A DNA stretch of 64,000 nt, taken from assembly GCF_017908035.1 (NCBI RefSeq), contig NZ_JAEQMU010000001.1, forward strand, positions 186,001 through 250,000. The letters run 5' to 3'. Every line of letters begins with the position of its first letter. Positions within the stretch are counted from its first letter, which is position 1. Origin of the DNA: Sphingobacterium tabacisoli. Lineage in GTDB: Bacteria; Bacteroidota; Bacteroidia; Sphingobacteriales; Sphingobacteriaceae. The position numbers and the translations under genes are program-made. Below, piece after piece: positions 46,530-54,122 of the stretch. The notes under the pieces were generated by a model. That model had not been told where the DNA came from. It saw only the letters and a list, made by a program, of their open reading frames with translations, and did no database searches.

Positions 46530-47096
46530 TTAAGAATTGGCGATAGCTGAGCTCGCAAAGACTTGTCCGAATTTTTCGAATGTTTCGTTTGCTGTGCTTA
46601 CCATACTGTCTTCCTCTTCTTCTGTTTTTGGAACCTGATTCAAGACTTCGGTAAAGGCTGTCCACATTTTTCCACTATCTGCGCCATACCCTGAAAAGAA
46701 ATGAAAGCCTTTATCCATGCCGTATTTTTGAAGCATCTGTACGATGTAAGGCCCTCCCATGATCGATCCTTCTAATACATATAAAGCACCAAAAGCTTGC
46801 GGTATGTTTGTGATTGTAGGAGGGATTGCCAAAGGTAATGTTTGAATATCCGAACCTAATTCTTCAATATCCTTTTTTAAATAGGAGGAATTTCGTCTAT
46901 CGGCGATATCCGGAAGAGTATCGGTATTGATAAATGGTGCTATAGCTCTTTCTATAGCATTGAAATAAGCGTAGAAGTTCTTTAAGACTTCAGCATAGTC
47001 AGACGGATTGCGTACGTTCTTAAGTTGAAGGACAACAGTCTTTTCTAATTCTTGATGGGCTTGTTTTGTAGCCTCTTTAATTTTTATACTTACCAT
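46530..47096 (-). CDS. haem oxygenase (biliverdin-producing type), 188 aa
   Basis: The short all-helical protein shows TKQAHQELE, with H14 as the likely proximal haem ligand, and the distal Gly-rich helix LYVLEGSIMGGPYIVQMLQKYG typical of HO-1/HmuO-type oxygenases. These open the haem ring to biliverdin, CO and iron in the cytoplasm. It precedes the Fur-like gene on the same strand. The ATG is 7 bases after a -7-like CATTTTTG, so the leader is very short. It gives the island a way to release iron after ABC import. Confidence 0.87.
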   Translation of the reverse strand: MVSIKIKEATKQAHQELEKTVVLQLKNVRNPSDYAEVLKNFYAYFNAIERAIAPFINTDTLPDIADRRNSSYLKKDIEELGSDIQTLPLAIPPTITNIPQAFGALYVLEGSIMGGPYIVQMLQKYGMDKGFHFFSGYGADSGKMWTAFTEVLNQVPKTEEEEDSMVSTANETFEKFGQVFASSAIANS

Positions 47097-47103
47097 AATG
47101 ATA

Positions 47104-47111
47104 CAAAAATG
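47104..47111 (-). promoter_or_regulatory. -7-like box of the haem-oxygenase gene
   Basis: CATTTTTG on the minus strand resembles TAnnTTTG, 7 bases before the ATG at 47096. The first strong 21-bp repeat core is 34 bases from its last base, as at the hmuY-led operon. Confidence 0.5.
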
Positions 47112-47137
47112 AGCAAGACTTGTTGTACTCGCTATAT

Positions 47138-47191
47138 GCCATCCGTATTACTTTATATGCAATCCGTATTATTTTTAATCAGTCTATATAA
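47138..47191. promoter_or_regulatory. tandem 21-bp repeats between haem oxygenase and hmuT
   Basis: GCCATCCGTATTA starts at 47138, GCAATCCGTATTA starts at 47159, and a weak third copy begins at about 47179. The two strong copies are exactly 21 bp apart and share the flanking TATATGC. The array lies between divergent genes, so it could serve both the minus-strand haem-oxygenase promoter and the plus-strand hmuT promoter. An AraC-type activator is the best candidate to bind it. Confidence 0.75.
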
Positions 47192-47195
47192 AAAC

Positions 47196-47226
47196 TTGTT
47201 TTTGCTTGTTTTTAATTATTCCTTTG
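47196..47226 (+). promoter_or_regulatory. promoter of the hmuTUV operon
   Basis: A TTG at 47196-47198 and TTCCTTTG at 47219-47226 form a -33/-7 pair with a spacer of about 20 bases. The ATG of hmuT is 7 bases after the -7-like box, so the leader would be very short, as at the two minus-strand promoters of the island. Confidence 0.45.
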
Positions 47227-47233
47227 CATCATT

Positions 47234-48079
47234 ATGAAACAGCTAACGACTTTAATTTGTATAGGGATAGCCTTTTTTGTGAACCAAAAAGTGATGGCGC
47301 AACACCGTGTTATTACGTTGAGTAGCGCCTTGAGTGAGACGGTGTACGCGCTAGGAAAGGGAGGAAGCATCGTCGCAGTGGATGTGACAAGCGAGTTTCC
47401 GTCAGCTATAAAACAGAAGCCCAGAGCAAGTCGGGATAGGACTTTCTCGTTGGAAGGGTTGTTATCTTTTAAGCCAGATATGGTGCTTACAGCTCCTAAA
47501 GAGCTTAGCTACGCTGTGGAAACAAAGCTCAAGCGATTGGGAGTAAAGGTCGTCACAATAGATCAAGAGTATTCGGCCAAAGGCGCGGAGCGATTTATCA
47601 AAGATGTCGCTACGGCTGTGGATGCTAAAGAAGCAGGCAATACGTTGGTCGCACGATTGCAACAGGATATGAACCAGGCATTGGCATCGGTTAAAAAGGC
47701 TGGTGGAAAAAAGCCAAGGGTACTTTTTATTTATGCACGTGGAGTGGGGTTGATGAGTGTTGCTGGTAAGGGTAGCCATATTGATGCAATAATCAATCTA
47801 GCTGGGGGAAGTAATGCGGTTCAGGAATTCAGTGATTTTAAACCCTACACGACAGAAGCATTGATTCGGGCAAATCCCGATGTTTTGCTTTTGTTCGATT
47901 TTGGTGTCAGTAGTATAGGTGGCAAGCAAGCTGTACTAAATATGCCAGGGGTTGCGTTGACGAATGCAGGAAAGAATAAGCAGGTAATTTCTATGGATGG
48001 TCCTTTGTTGATTAATTTTTCTACGCGCCTGCCTCAGGCTATAAAAGAGTTGAGTGCTCAATTGTCTATTTTAAAATAA
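47234..48079 (+). CDS. hmuT: haem ABC transporter substrate-binding protein, 281 aa
   Basis: A signal peptide (cleavage near VMAQH) is followed by ITLSSALSETVYALGKGGSIVAVDVTSEFPSAIKQKPRASRD, the typical start of HmuT/ShuT/BtuF-type binding proteins, and LEGLLSFKPDMVLTAPKELS. It is predicted to take haem from the outer-membrane receptors and hand it to the permease. The next gene starts 6 bp downstream with GTG. The symbol is given by family and context; a direct haem ligand cannot be pointed to. Confidence 0.85.
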   Translation: MKQLTTLICIGIAFFVNQKVMAQHRVITLSSALSETVYALGKGGSIVAVDVTSEFPSAIKQKPRASRDRTFSLEGLLSFKPDMVLTAPKELSYAVETKLKRLGVKVVTIDQEYSAKGAERFIKDVATAVDAKEAGNTLVARLQQDMNQALASVKKAGGKKPRVLFIYARGVGLMSVAGKGSHIDAIINLAGGSNAVQEFSDFKPYTTEALIRANPDVLLLFDFGVSSIGGKQAVLNMPGVALTNAGKNKQVISMDGPLLINFSTRLPQAIKELSAQLSILK

Positions 48080-48085
48080 ATTCCG

Positions 48086-49126
48086 GTGAAGAAGAAGGTC
48101 ATATATATATTGTTAGCGGCGTTACTACTAGTAGCAACACTGGCTTCGCTTAGCCTAGGAGCTTTTTTTATTCCCTTGGGGGAAGTATACCTAAATATGA
48201 TGCAGAAATTTGGTCTGTGTCTAGAGGTGCCAGCTGATGAGCTCTATAGTAATGTAATTGATCTGGTACGCTGGCCACGTACCTTATTAGGGATATTGGT
48301 AGGAGCCGCTCTGGGGATCAGCGGGGCTGCGATTCAGTCGATATTCCGAAATCCTTTGGCTGAACCGGGATTGATCGGTATATCAGCAGGAGCATCTTTG
48401 GTAGCGGCTTCTATCATTGCTTTTGAAGCAGTTTTGTTTGCAACTTTGGGACAGCTTTTTGGCCATTATCTATTAGCTGTTGGCGCATTTACGGGGGCGG
48501 GTGTGGCGACTTGGTTGGTGTATAGAATTTCGCTTTATGAAGGGAAACCCCATATTGGCACCATGCTGTTGGCAGGGGTAGCTATAAACGCGCTAGCAGG
48601 TTCATTGACGGGATTGGTCTCTTTTCTGTCCGATGAACAGCAGTTGCGGTCGATTACATTTTGGATGTTGGGTAGCCTGGGAGGCGCTACTTGGGATGCC
48701 GTATGGACGCTCTTACCTTTTGTTGTCGCTGCTTTGCTTGGATTACCGCTGATGGCAAAAAGTCTGAATGCATTTTCGTTGGGTGAGCAGGAGGCTCAGC
48801 AGCTTGGACAGCGCCCGAATAGAATCAAGGTACGGGTCATTGTTTTGGCCACGATGGCTGTGGGAGCCGCTGTATCAGTGGCGGGAATAATAGGTTTTGT
48901 GGGATTATTGGTGCCTCATGCAGTACGTATGTTGGGAGGAGCAGATAATAGGTATGTAATGCCAGCCTCGGCACTGCTAGGGGCGGTGATATTGACGATC
49001 GCAGATCTCATTGCAAGGACGATAGCGATGCCATCGGAAATTCCGATAGGTGTGGTGACCGCGTTATTGGGAACACCGTTATTCTTATACATATTAATTC
49101 GGGACAAAAAGAAAATAATTGTCTAA
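48086..49126 (+). CDS. hmuU: FecCD-family haem ABC transporter permease, 346 aa
   Basis: About ten membrane segments are visible, with LVRWPRTLLGILVGAALGISGAAIQSIFRNPLAEPGLIGISAGASL, the FecCD/BtuC hallmark, and AGIIGFVGLLVPHAVRMLGGADNR near the C-terminal side, the loop that contacts the ATPase. The start is GTG at 48086, with AAGAAGAAG following, 6 bp after the hmuT stop. The protein should form the channel through the inner membrane for the HmuTUV importer. Confidence 0.9.
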   Translation: MKKKVIYILLAALLLVATLASLSLGAFFIPLGEVYLNMMQKFGLCLEVPADELYSNVIDLVRWPRTLLGILVGAALGISGAAIQSIFRNPLAEPGLIGISAGASLVAASIIAFEAVLFATLGQLFGHYLLAVGAFTGAGVATWLVYRISLYEGKPHIGTMLLAGVAINALAGSLTGLVSFLSDEQQLRSITFWMLGSLGGATWDAVWTLLPFVVAALLGLPLMAKSLNAFSLGEQEAQQLGQRPNRIKVRVIVLATMAVGAAVSVAGIIGFVGLLVPHAVRMLGGADNRYVMPASALLGAVILTIADLIARTIAMPSEIPIGVVTALLGTPLFLYILIRDKKKIIV

Positions 49127-49154
49127 AAGTGGTTTTCTACCTTTATTTTAAAAA

Positions 49155-49961
49155 ATGCTTGTTGCAGAAAATCTAACATACTCGATCAAAAAACATAGTA
49201 TCCTCAAGGGGATCAATTTTGTAATTCAACCAGGAGAAATGGTTGCTCTTTTAGGGGCAAATGGGGCTGGAAAATCTACATTGATTAAGATGCTAAATGC
49301 AGAACAGTCCCTATCGGAGGGTAAGATCAGCTTATTTGGGACAGATCTAAAGTCTTATTCTCCACTTTCTTTAGCTAAAATGCGTGCTACTATGGCACAG
49401 CATCATCATGTGTCCGCAGATTTTACAGTGGCTGAAATTGTTATGATGGGACGTTATCCACATTATAACAGTAATCCAAAAAAAGAGGATCTTCTGGTGG
49501 TGCAAGAGACGATGAGTTTGTGTGGTGTGGATCATCTGGAACAACGCTCTATCTTAAGTCTGTCGGGTGGTGAAAAGCAAAGGGTGCACCTAGCGCGTGT
49601 ATTGGCTCAGTTATGGAAGCAGCCTAACTGTCTTCTGCTCTTGGACGAACCTATATCTGCTATGGATATCAGGTTTCAACATCATACATTGGCGTTGGCT
49701 CGTGCATTGGCAGATCGCGGGTGGATGATAGTTGCAGTGCTACACGATATCAATCTTGCAGCACAGTATGCAGACCGCTTATTATTGATGAAGAACGGTA
49801 GAAAATTGATGGACGGAACACCTTCGGAGGTAATCAATTCGAGAAATATCTATACCATTTTTGGTATAGATGTGGAAGTGGTGGTGAACCCTAAAACGCT
49901 ACATACGTATATCGTCCCAAAGACGGTAGATGTGAGTGGATGCAGTTTCGGAATGATGTAA
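49155..49961 (+). CDS. hmuV: haem ABC transporter ATP-binding protein, 268 aa
   Basis: All ABC ATPase motifs are present: Walker A GANGAGKST (34-42), signature LSGGEKQRVHLARVLAQL, Walker B CLLLLDEPISAMD and the switch His in AVLHDINLAAQYADR. The length fits HmuV/BtuD-type ATPases, and the gene follows the FecCD permease by 28 bp. It powers import of haem into the cytoplasm, where the haem oxygenase encoded divergently can break it down. Confidence 0.9.
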   Translation: MLVAENLTYSIKKHSILKGINFVIQPGEMVALLGANGAGKSTLIKMLNAEQSLSEGKISLFGTDLKSYSPLSLAKMRATMAQHHHVSADFTVAEIVMMGRYPHYNSNPKKEDLLVVQETMSLCGVDHLEQRSILSLSGGEKQRVHLARVLAQLWKQPNCLLLLDEPISAMDIRFQHHTLALARALADRGWMIVAVLHDINLAAQYADRLLLMKNGRKLMDGTPSEVINSRNIYTIFGIDVEVVVNPKTLHTYIVPKTVDVSGCSFGMM

Positions 49962-50021
49962 GGGAGGCAATATAAGGGGTGATTGTTGTTTAGAATGATT
50001 TTAAATAATTAATTTTAAATG

Positions 50022-50029
50022 TATCTTTG
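50022..50029 (+). promoter_or_regulatory. -7 box of the AraC-type regulator gene
   Basis: TATCTTTG matches the Bacteroidota -7 consensus TAnnTTTG in full. It covers the TTG at 50027 that would be the longest possible start of the regulator, so translation must begin downstream at the ATG 50054. No clear -33 TTG is at the usual distance, which fits an activator-dependent promoter. Confidence 0.6.
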
Positions 50030-50053
50030 TATAGATTGAATGGAGTGTTAAAT

Positions 50054-51031
50054 ATGCTAATCAAATCACGTATCGATGGGCTTTCAGGATGGCTATTTGA
50101 AGAGAATGTGCCAGATGCTTATGTGCCAAATTATCATTTGGCGGAGCAGGATATTATGGTCGATGAGAATACCATTTTTTTGAAAAATAAACAGCTAACT
50201 TCTGGCGGCTTATTCCTGATGTATTCTGAGATGTGTTTTGACGAGCCTAGAAATATCTATACAGAAGTGAATGGCGAGACTATAACCAGTCAGTTTATTT
50301 TCTATAAAAAGGCAACCGAACCGCTGAAAGGAAAGTCTAATGCACTCTACGGTCGGAGCCGTCATAACATCCGATATATTCCTACGACGAGTAGCGAACA
50401 TGAAATTAAAGAAGGTATTGATTACATGTATTTTTTAATTGTGCTGAGTAAGGATTATTATTTCAATCTGATTGATCGGCATTCCATTCTACACGAGGAT
50501 TTTGTACGTGAAATAGAGTTAGGGAATTATACTTCGTTCGCTTCGGAAGATTTTTTTGTGACTTTGGAAATGCGTCGTGTAATCGATGATATGATAAACT
50601 GCCGCCAGACGGGGGAATTAAAACGTATGCATACAGAGGCACGTATTCTGGAACTTCTTATGTACCAACTGGAACAATTAGGAGGTAATGGGCAGGAGCA
50701 GGAACTGATAAAAGGAGATGATATCTTTAAACTAGAACAGGCCCGTGAGGTGCTAAAGTTGCGTTATGCCTCGCCCCCTACACAGAAGGATCTCTCCCGT
50801 GAGGTCGGCCTTAATGAATTTAAGTTAAGGAGAGGATTTAAAGAATACTTTGGGATTACGGTATATGATTTCATAACTAGACTACGCATGGAAAAAGCCC
50901 GTAGGCTTTTGCTTGATGAGCAGATGTCTATTAGTGAAGTGACTTCATTGGTCGGGTTTTCTCACCAAAATAATTTCAGTATCGCGTTTAAGAAGTATTT
51001 CGGTGTGCCCCCCAGCGAATTGAAGATGTAA
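50054..51031 (+). CDS. AraC-family transcriptional regulator, PchR-like, 325 aa
   Basis: The C-terminal third is a double helix-turn-helix: EVGLNEFKLRRGFKEYFGITVYDFITRLRMEKARRLLL and the second helix pair ISEVTSLVGFSHQNNFSIAFKKYFGVPPSELK, typical of AraC/PchR proteins in siderophore and haem loci. The N-terminal 210 residues should hold the ligand-sensing part; I recognise no named domain. The start is ATG 50054, because the longer frame starting at TTG 50027 overlaps a -7 box. It lies 92 bp after hmuV. The 21-bp repeats at 47138 and 46214 are the likely operators, an inference from AraC repeat spacing. Confidence 0.85.
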   Translation: MLIKSRIDGLSGWLFEENVPDAYVPNYHLAEQDIMVDENTIFLKNKQLTSGGLFLMYSEMCFDEPRNIYTEVNGETITSQFIFYKKATEPLKGKSNALYGRSRHNIRYIPTTSSEHEIKEGIDYMYFLIVLSKDYYFNLIDRHSILHEDFVREIELGNYTSFASEDFFVTLEMRRVIDDMINCRQTGELKRMHTEARILELLMYQLEQLGGNGQEQELIKGDDIFKLEQAREVLKLRYASPPTQKDLSREVGLNEFKLRRGFKEYFGITVYDFITRLRMEKARRLLLDEQMSISEVTSLVGFSHQNNFSIAFKKYFGVPPSELKM

Positions 51032-51104
51032 TGATGTGTACGCTTGTGGTAATAATTGCTATAGTGAAGTACTGCTCTCCGGAAAGATGCGAGATTATAT
51101 TTAA

Positions 51105-52346
51105 TTATGGTGTTTTTCGAAGTTGTTCGATTTTCTTTAAAAGTGTTCTTTTCCCAATTTTGGACTTGCTCAGCTCAATAGCCTCAGTATAGTGTGCTAT
51201 AGCTTTGTCCGTATCGGTTTCTGTATAAAGAAAACCTAATAGTTCGTGATAATAATTGTTGTCGACGAGGTTGAGTTTTTCGGCTTCGCAGATGGCTTTA
51301 GGGTATCCAAATACTTGTGCATAGGCAAAAGTCCGATTTAATGCCGTGACGGGTGAGTATTCGATCAGGATAAGTTGATTGTAGAGTTTTAGGATATGCT
51401 CCCATTTGTCTTGATCCGTAGGAGTAGTATGCCAGTATGCAATACCAGCTTCCAGGTGATATTTTGAAATCGAATTTCCGATACAGGCATTTACGAGATA
51501 GTAGTTTCCCCGTTCGATAAGTGACGTATCCCAAAGGCTTTTATCTTGTTCATCAAATAGGATAGCTTCGCCTTTGTCATCCATCCTGGCATCTAATCGT
51601 GAGCTTTGAAAGCACATTAGGGCAAGAAGTGCGCTTACCTGTGGTTGATCGGTTTCAGCATGTTCAGTGAGTAATAAGGTAAGCCGCATCGCCTCAGAAC
51701 AGAGGTCTTTACGGATCAGCTGATTATTACTTTTTGAAAAATAGCCTTCGTTAAATAGCAGATACAACGTTTTTAGAACCGTATCCAACCGCTGTGTTAT
51801 TTCTGACTCGCTCAGCGATTTAATCTGAAAATCATCCTTGCGAAGATTGGTTCTTGCGCGTTGCAACCGCTTTTTGATTGTTTCTGGTTTTGCTAGAAAG
51901 GCGCTGGCAATTTCTTCAATGCTAAAACCGCAAAGAATCTGTAAGGCCAGGCAAATCTGTGCTTCATCCGGATTTGCGGGATTACAGACCGCAAAGATCA
52001 TCGCTAGTTGGCTGTCGGAAATAAGCTGGCTATCCAAGTCGAAATCAATTTCTTGCTGTATGTCTACACTTTGTTCGTTTGTTACTTTCGTTTCAAATAA
52101 GGCTAGTCTTTTAAAGTAATCCTTAGTCTTGTTTTTGGCAACTGTATAAAGCCAAGCAGTCGGGTTTTGAGGGATCCCGTGGATTGCCCAATGTTCAGAA
52201 GCTTTTAAAAAGGTATCGCTAGCAATGTCTTCGGCTATTTCGACGTGTTGTAGACCAAAATGACGACACAGAACGGCCGTCATTTTAGCGTATTCCTGTC
52301 GGAATAGATGGGGAATAAGTTCGATATGTGCCCGTTGATTAGTCAC
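51105..52346 (-). CDS. ECF42-like sigma factor with TPR-type extension, 413 aa
   Basis: Sigma region 2 lies in LIPHLFRQEYAKMTAVLCRHFGLQHVEIAEDIASDTFLKASEHW and region 4 in LCGFSIEEIASAFLAKPETIKKRLQRARTNLR. About 220 further residues of helical repeats (DUF6596/TPR type, for example YYLVNACIGNSISKYHLEAG) follow, which is the layout of the ECF42 group. The group is coupled to YCII/DGPF-domain genes and lacks an anti-sigma factor; the C-terminal extension is thought to control it. Here the YCII gene overlaps the sigma start by 8 bp, fitting that group. The regulon is unknown. Confidence 0.88.
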   Translation of the reverse strand: MTNQRAHIELIPHLFRQEYAKMTAVLCRHFGLQHVEIAEDIASDTFLKASEHWAIHGIPQNPTAWLYTVAKNKTKDYFKRLALFETKVTNEQSVDIQQEIDFDLDSQLISDSQLAMIFAVCNPANPDEAQICLALQILCGFSIEEIASAFLAKPETIKKRLQRARTNLRKDDFQIKSLSESEITQRLDTVLKTLYLLFNEGYFSKSNNQLIRKDLCSEAMRLTLLLTEHAETDQPQVSALLALMCFQSSRLDARMDDKGEAILFDEQDKSLWDTSLIERGNYYLVNACIGNSISKYHLEAGIAYWHTTPTDQDKWEHILKLYNQLILIEYSPVTALNRTFAYAQVFGYPKAICEAEKLNLVDNNYYHELLGFLYTETDTDKAIAHYTEAIELSKSKIGKRTLLKKIEQLRKTP

Positions 52347-52683
52347 GTTGTAACACTTCTCTCACTTCAATGCTACCACCTACTTGTTTAAAAATGGGAT
52401 TGGCTTTCGCTATTTCCACAGCTTGGTCAATGTTATCTGCTTTTATAACGATGTAACCACTGATGAATTCCTTGATCTCTGTATAGGCGCCGTCAGTGAT
52501 ACTATGATCAGCCTGTACATGTTTTGCGCTCCCAGCGAACGGTAAGAGGGTATTGCCTTTGTCCACGAGCATATTTTGCGATGCAATGCCGGCCAGCCAG
52601 TTCATTCTTTCCTGCATCTGTTCGGGTGTAGGTCTGAAGTCAGAAATGTCTTTCAATCTGAAAATTAATGCAAATTCTTTCAT
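52339..52683 (-). CDS. YCII-related (DGPF-type) protein, 114 aa
   Basis: The chain starts MKEFALIFRL, followed by a helix with MQERMNWLAGIASQNML, then GGSIEVREVL at the end, all features of the YCII-like fold. Members are small cytosolic proteins of unclear function, some resembling muconolactone isomerases; those beside ECF42 genes are called DGPF proteins. It overlaps the sigma gene by 8 bp and shares its operon. No catalytic claim is made. Confidence 0.85.
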   Translation of the reverse strand: MKEFALIFRLKDISDFRPTPEQMQERMNWLAGIASQNMLVDKGNTLLPFAGSAKHVQADHSITDGAYTEIKEFISGYIVIKADNIDQAVEIAKANPIFKQVGGSIEVREVLQRD

Positions 52684-52882
52684 TTTATTTAATTTTAATG
52701 TTTGCCCTAATGACGATCGAGATTCAAAAAGGGGGACAGTTATTTTTTACTTTTTTAAAAAGTATGCGCTACCCTTATGATGGAGCAGTTGTCTCTAACA
52801 AATATACTGAATTGGAGCTTGTCCTGTGAAAAATTATAGCTGACGTTGGGTATGTCGCCTGAAAGGATTTGTAGGAATAAAG

Positions 52883-52912
52883 AAGAGGCTGGACTTATGC
52901 GTCCAACCTCTT
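52883..52912 (-). terminator. terminator after the TlpA-like gene
   Basis: AAGAGGCTGGAC (52883-52894) and GTCCAACCTCTT (52901-52912) form a 12-bp stem with one mismatch and a 6-base loop. On the minus strand it lies about 45 bp after the stop of the TlpA-like gene (52959) and is followed by CTTTATT; on the plus strand TTTTT follows, so it may work both ways. Confidence 0.75.
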
Positions 52913-52958
52913 TTTGTTATGTCTAATAGGATATTGATTCGGGATAGTGCATTACAGA

Positions 52959-54098
52959 CTATTCCTTAATATATTCCATTAATTTCTCGAGAATATTCTC
53001 GCCTCTAAAACCTATCCCTAGAATAGTACCATCTGGACTAATGAGGAAGTTTTGAGGAATACCAGTTACTCCATATTTTAAAGCTGCTTCATTGTTTGTT
53101 CCTTTTAGGTCGCTAACATGAATCCAGGGCAGATTGTCATCCTTAATTGCTTTCAACCAATGGTCTTTTTTATTGTCTAGTGACACGGCAATGATTTCAA
53201 AGTTATCGCCTTTTAGCTTTTCATAGGCTTTAATCAGGTGAGGGTTTTCGGATCTACAGGGGCCACACCATGAAGCCCAGAAGTCGAGAAATACATATTT
53301 GCCCCGGAGAGAGGAGAGTGCAATAGGATTTCCTTTGATATCATCCATTATGAAGTCTACTGCTTGATTGCCGATCTCTACGGCATGCGTTGCTTTAAGA
53401 CGTGCCGCCATTTCCTGACCTAAGTCTGAGCTTTTTACCCGCTCACTGAGTGCTTCATATCGTTCGTCAAGACTAGCGTTTTGTGTTCCACCACCATCGT
53501 TGAGGATAAATAGGCTTACATATGAATCTGGATGTTTGATAAGAAAAGCCTCCGTAACTTTGGATTTTTCTTCCGCAATCTTTCTTAATTTGGGGAAGAG
53601 TGCTTCGCGTGCTGTTTCGTTATTCTCCCGACCATATTGTATCATCTGCTGGGATAGAGGACGCATTTCTTCGTCTAATGGTCTGAGTTGAGCTTGTAGC
53701 ACATTGTTATCGTTCTGCGCTTCACTTCCCTTTATCTTTGCTTGCCTAATATTTTTTCCATTGACCACAAAAGCTGTGTTTTGGAGAATAAAATCTTGTT
53801 GGTCTCTTTCGTAGTATCTGGTATAATCCGAAGGATCTATCTCCTGACCTACGACGCTCATCACGATTTTTGCACGGGTCATATCTTTTTCGGTTTTTCC
53901 TGTGAAGAAGAAGGAGCCATTCTTGACGAAGGTAGAATCCTGAATGGGATCTTTTAAACCTGCTGGATTAGGGTAGCTTAAGCGTACTATTTTACCTTCA
54001 TGGTTGCCGTTGAGTTTACCTTTTATGGTGAAGCTTTCTTGCGCCTGAGTGGAGAGAAAAGAGAGAGAGAATAGGATAAGGGCTATTTTATGGTTCAT
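52959..54098 (-). CDS. TlpA-family thiol-disulfide protein with DUF4369, 379 aa
   Basis: A signal peptide (cleavage near STQAQES) precedes a DUF4369-type beta domain (SFTIKGKLNGNHEGKIVRLSY). A helical linker of about 100 residues follows and then a thioredoxin-like domain with DFWASWCGPCRSENPHL, active-site WCGPC at residues 277-281, and the cis-Pro segment YGVTGIPQNFLI. It should reduce disulfides, or shuttle electrons, in the periplasm. Members with DUF4369 often follow SusCD genes, as here (24 bp after susD), probably helping in folding or in processing the imported substrate. Confidence 0.88.
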   Translation of the reverse strand: MNHKIALILFSLSFLSTQAQESFTIKGKLNGNHEGKIVRLSYPNPAGLKDPIQDSTFVKNGSFFFTGKTEKDMTRAKIVMSVVGQEIDPSDYTRYYERDQQDFILQNTAFVVNGKNIRQAKIKGSEAQNDNNVLQAQLRPLDEEMRPLSQQMIQYGRENNETAREALFPKLRKIAEEKSKVTEAFLIKHPDSYVSLFILNDGGGTQNASLDERYEALSERVKSSDLGQEMAARLKATHAVEIGNQAVDFIMDDIKGNPIALSSLRGKYVFLDFWASWCGPCRSENPHLIKAYEKLKGDNFEIIAVSLDNKKDHWLKAIKDDNLPWIHVSDLKGTNNEAALKYGVTGIPQNFLISPDGTILGIGFRGENILEKLMEYIKE

Positions 54099-54122
54099 TT
54101 TTTTGTTTTTAGATTTAAATTA

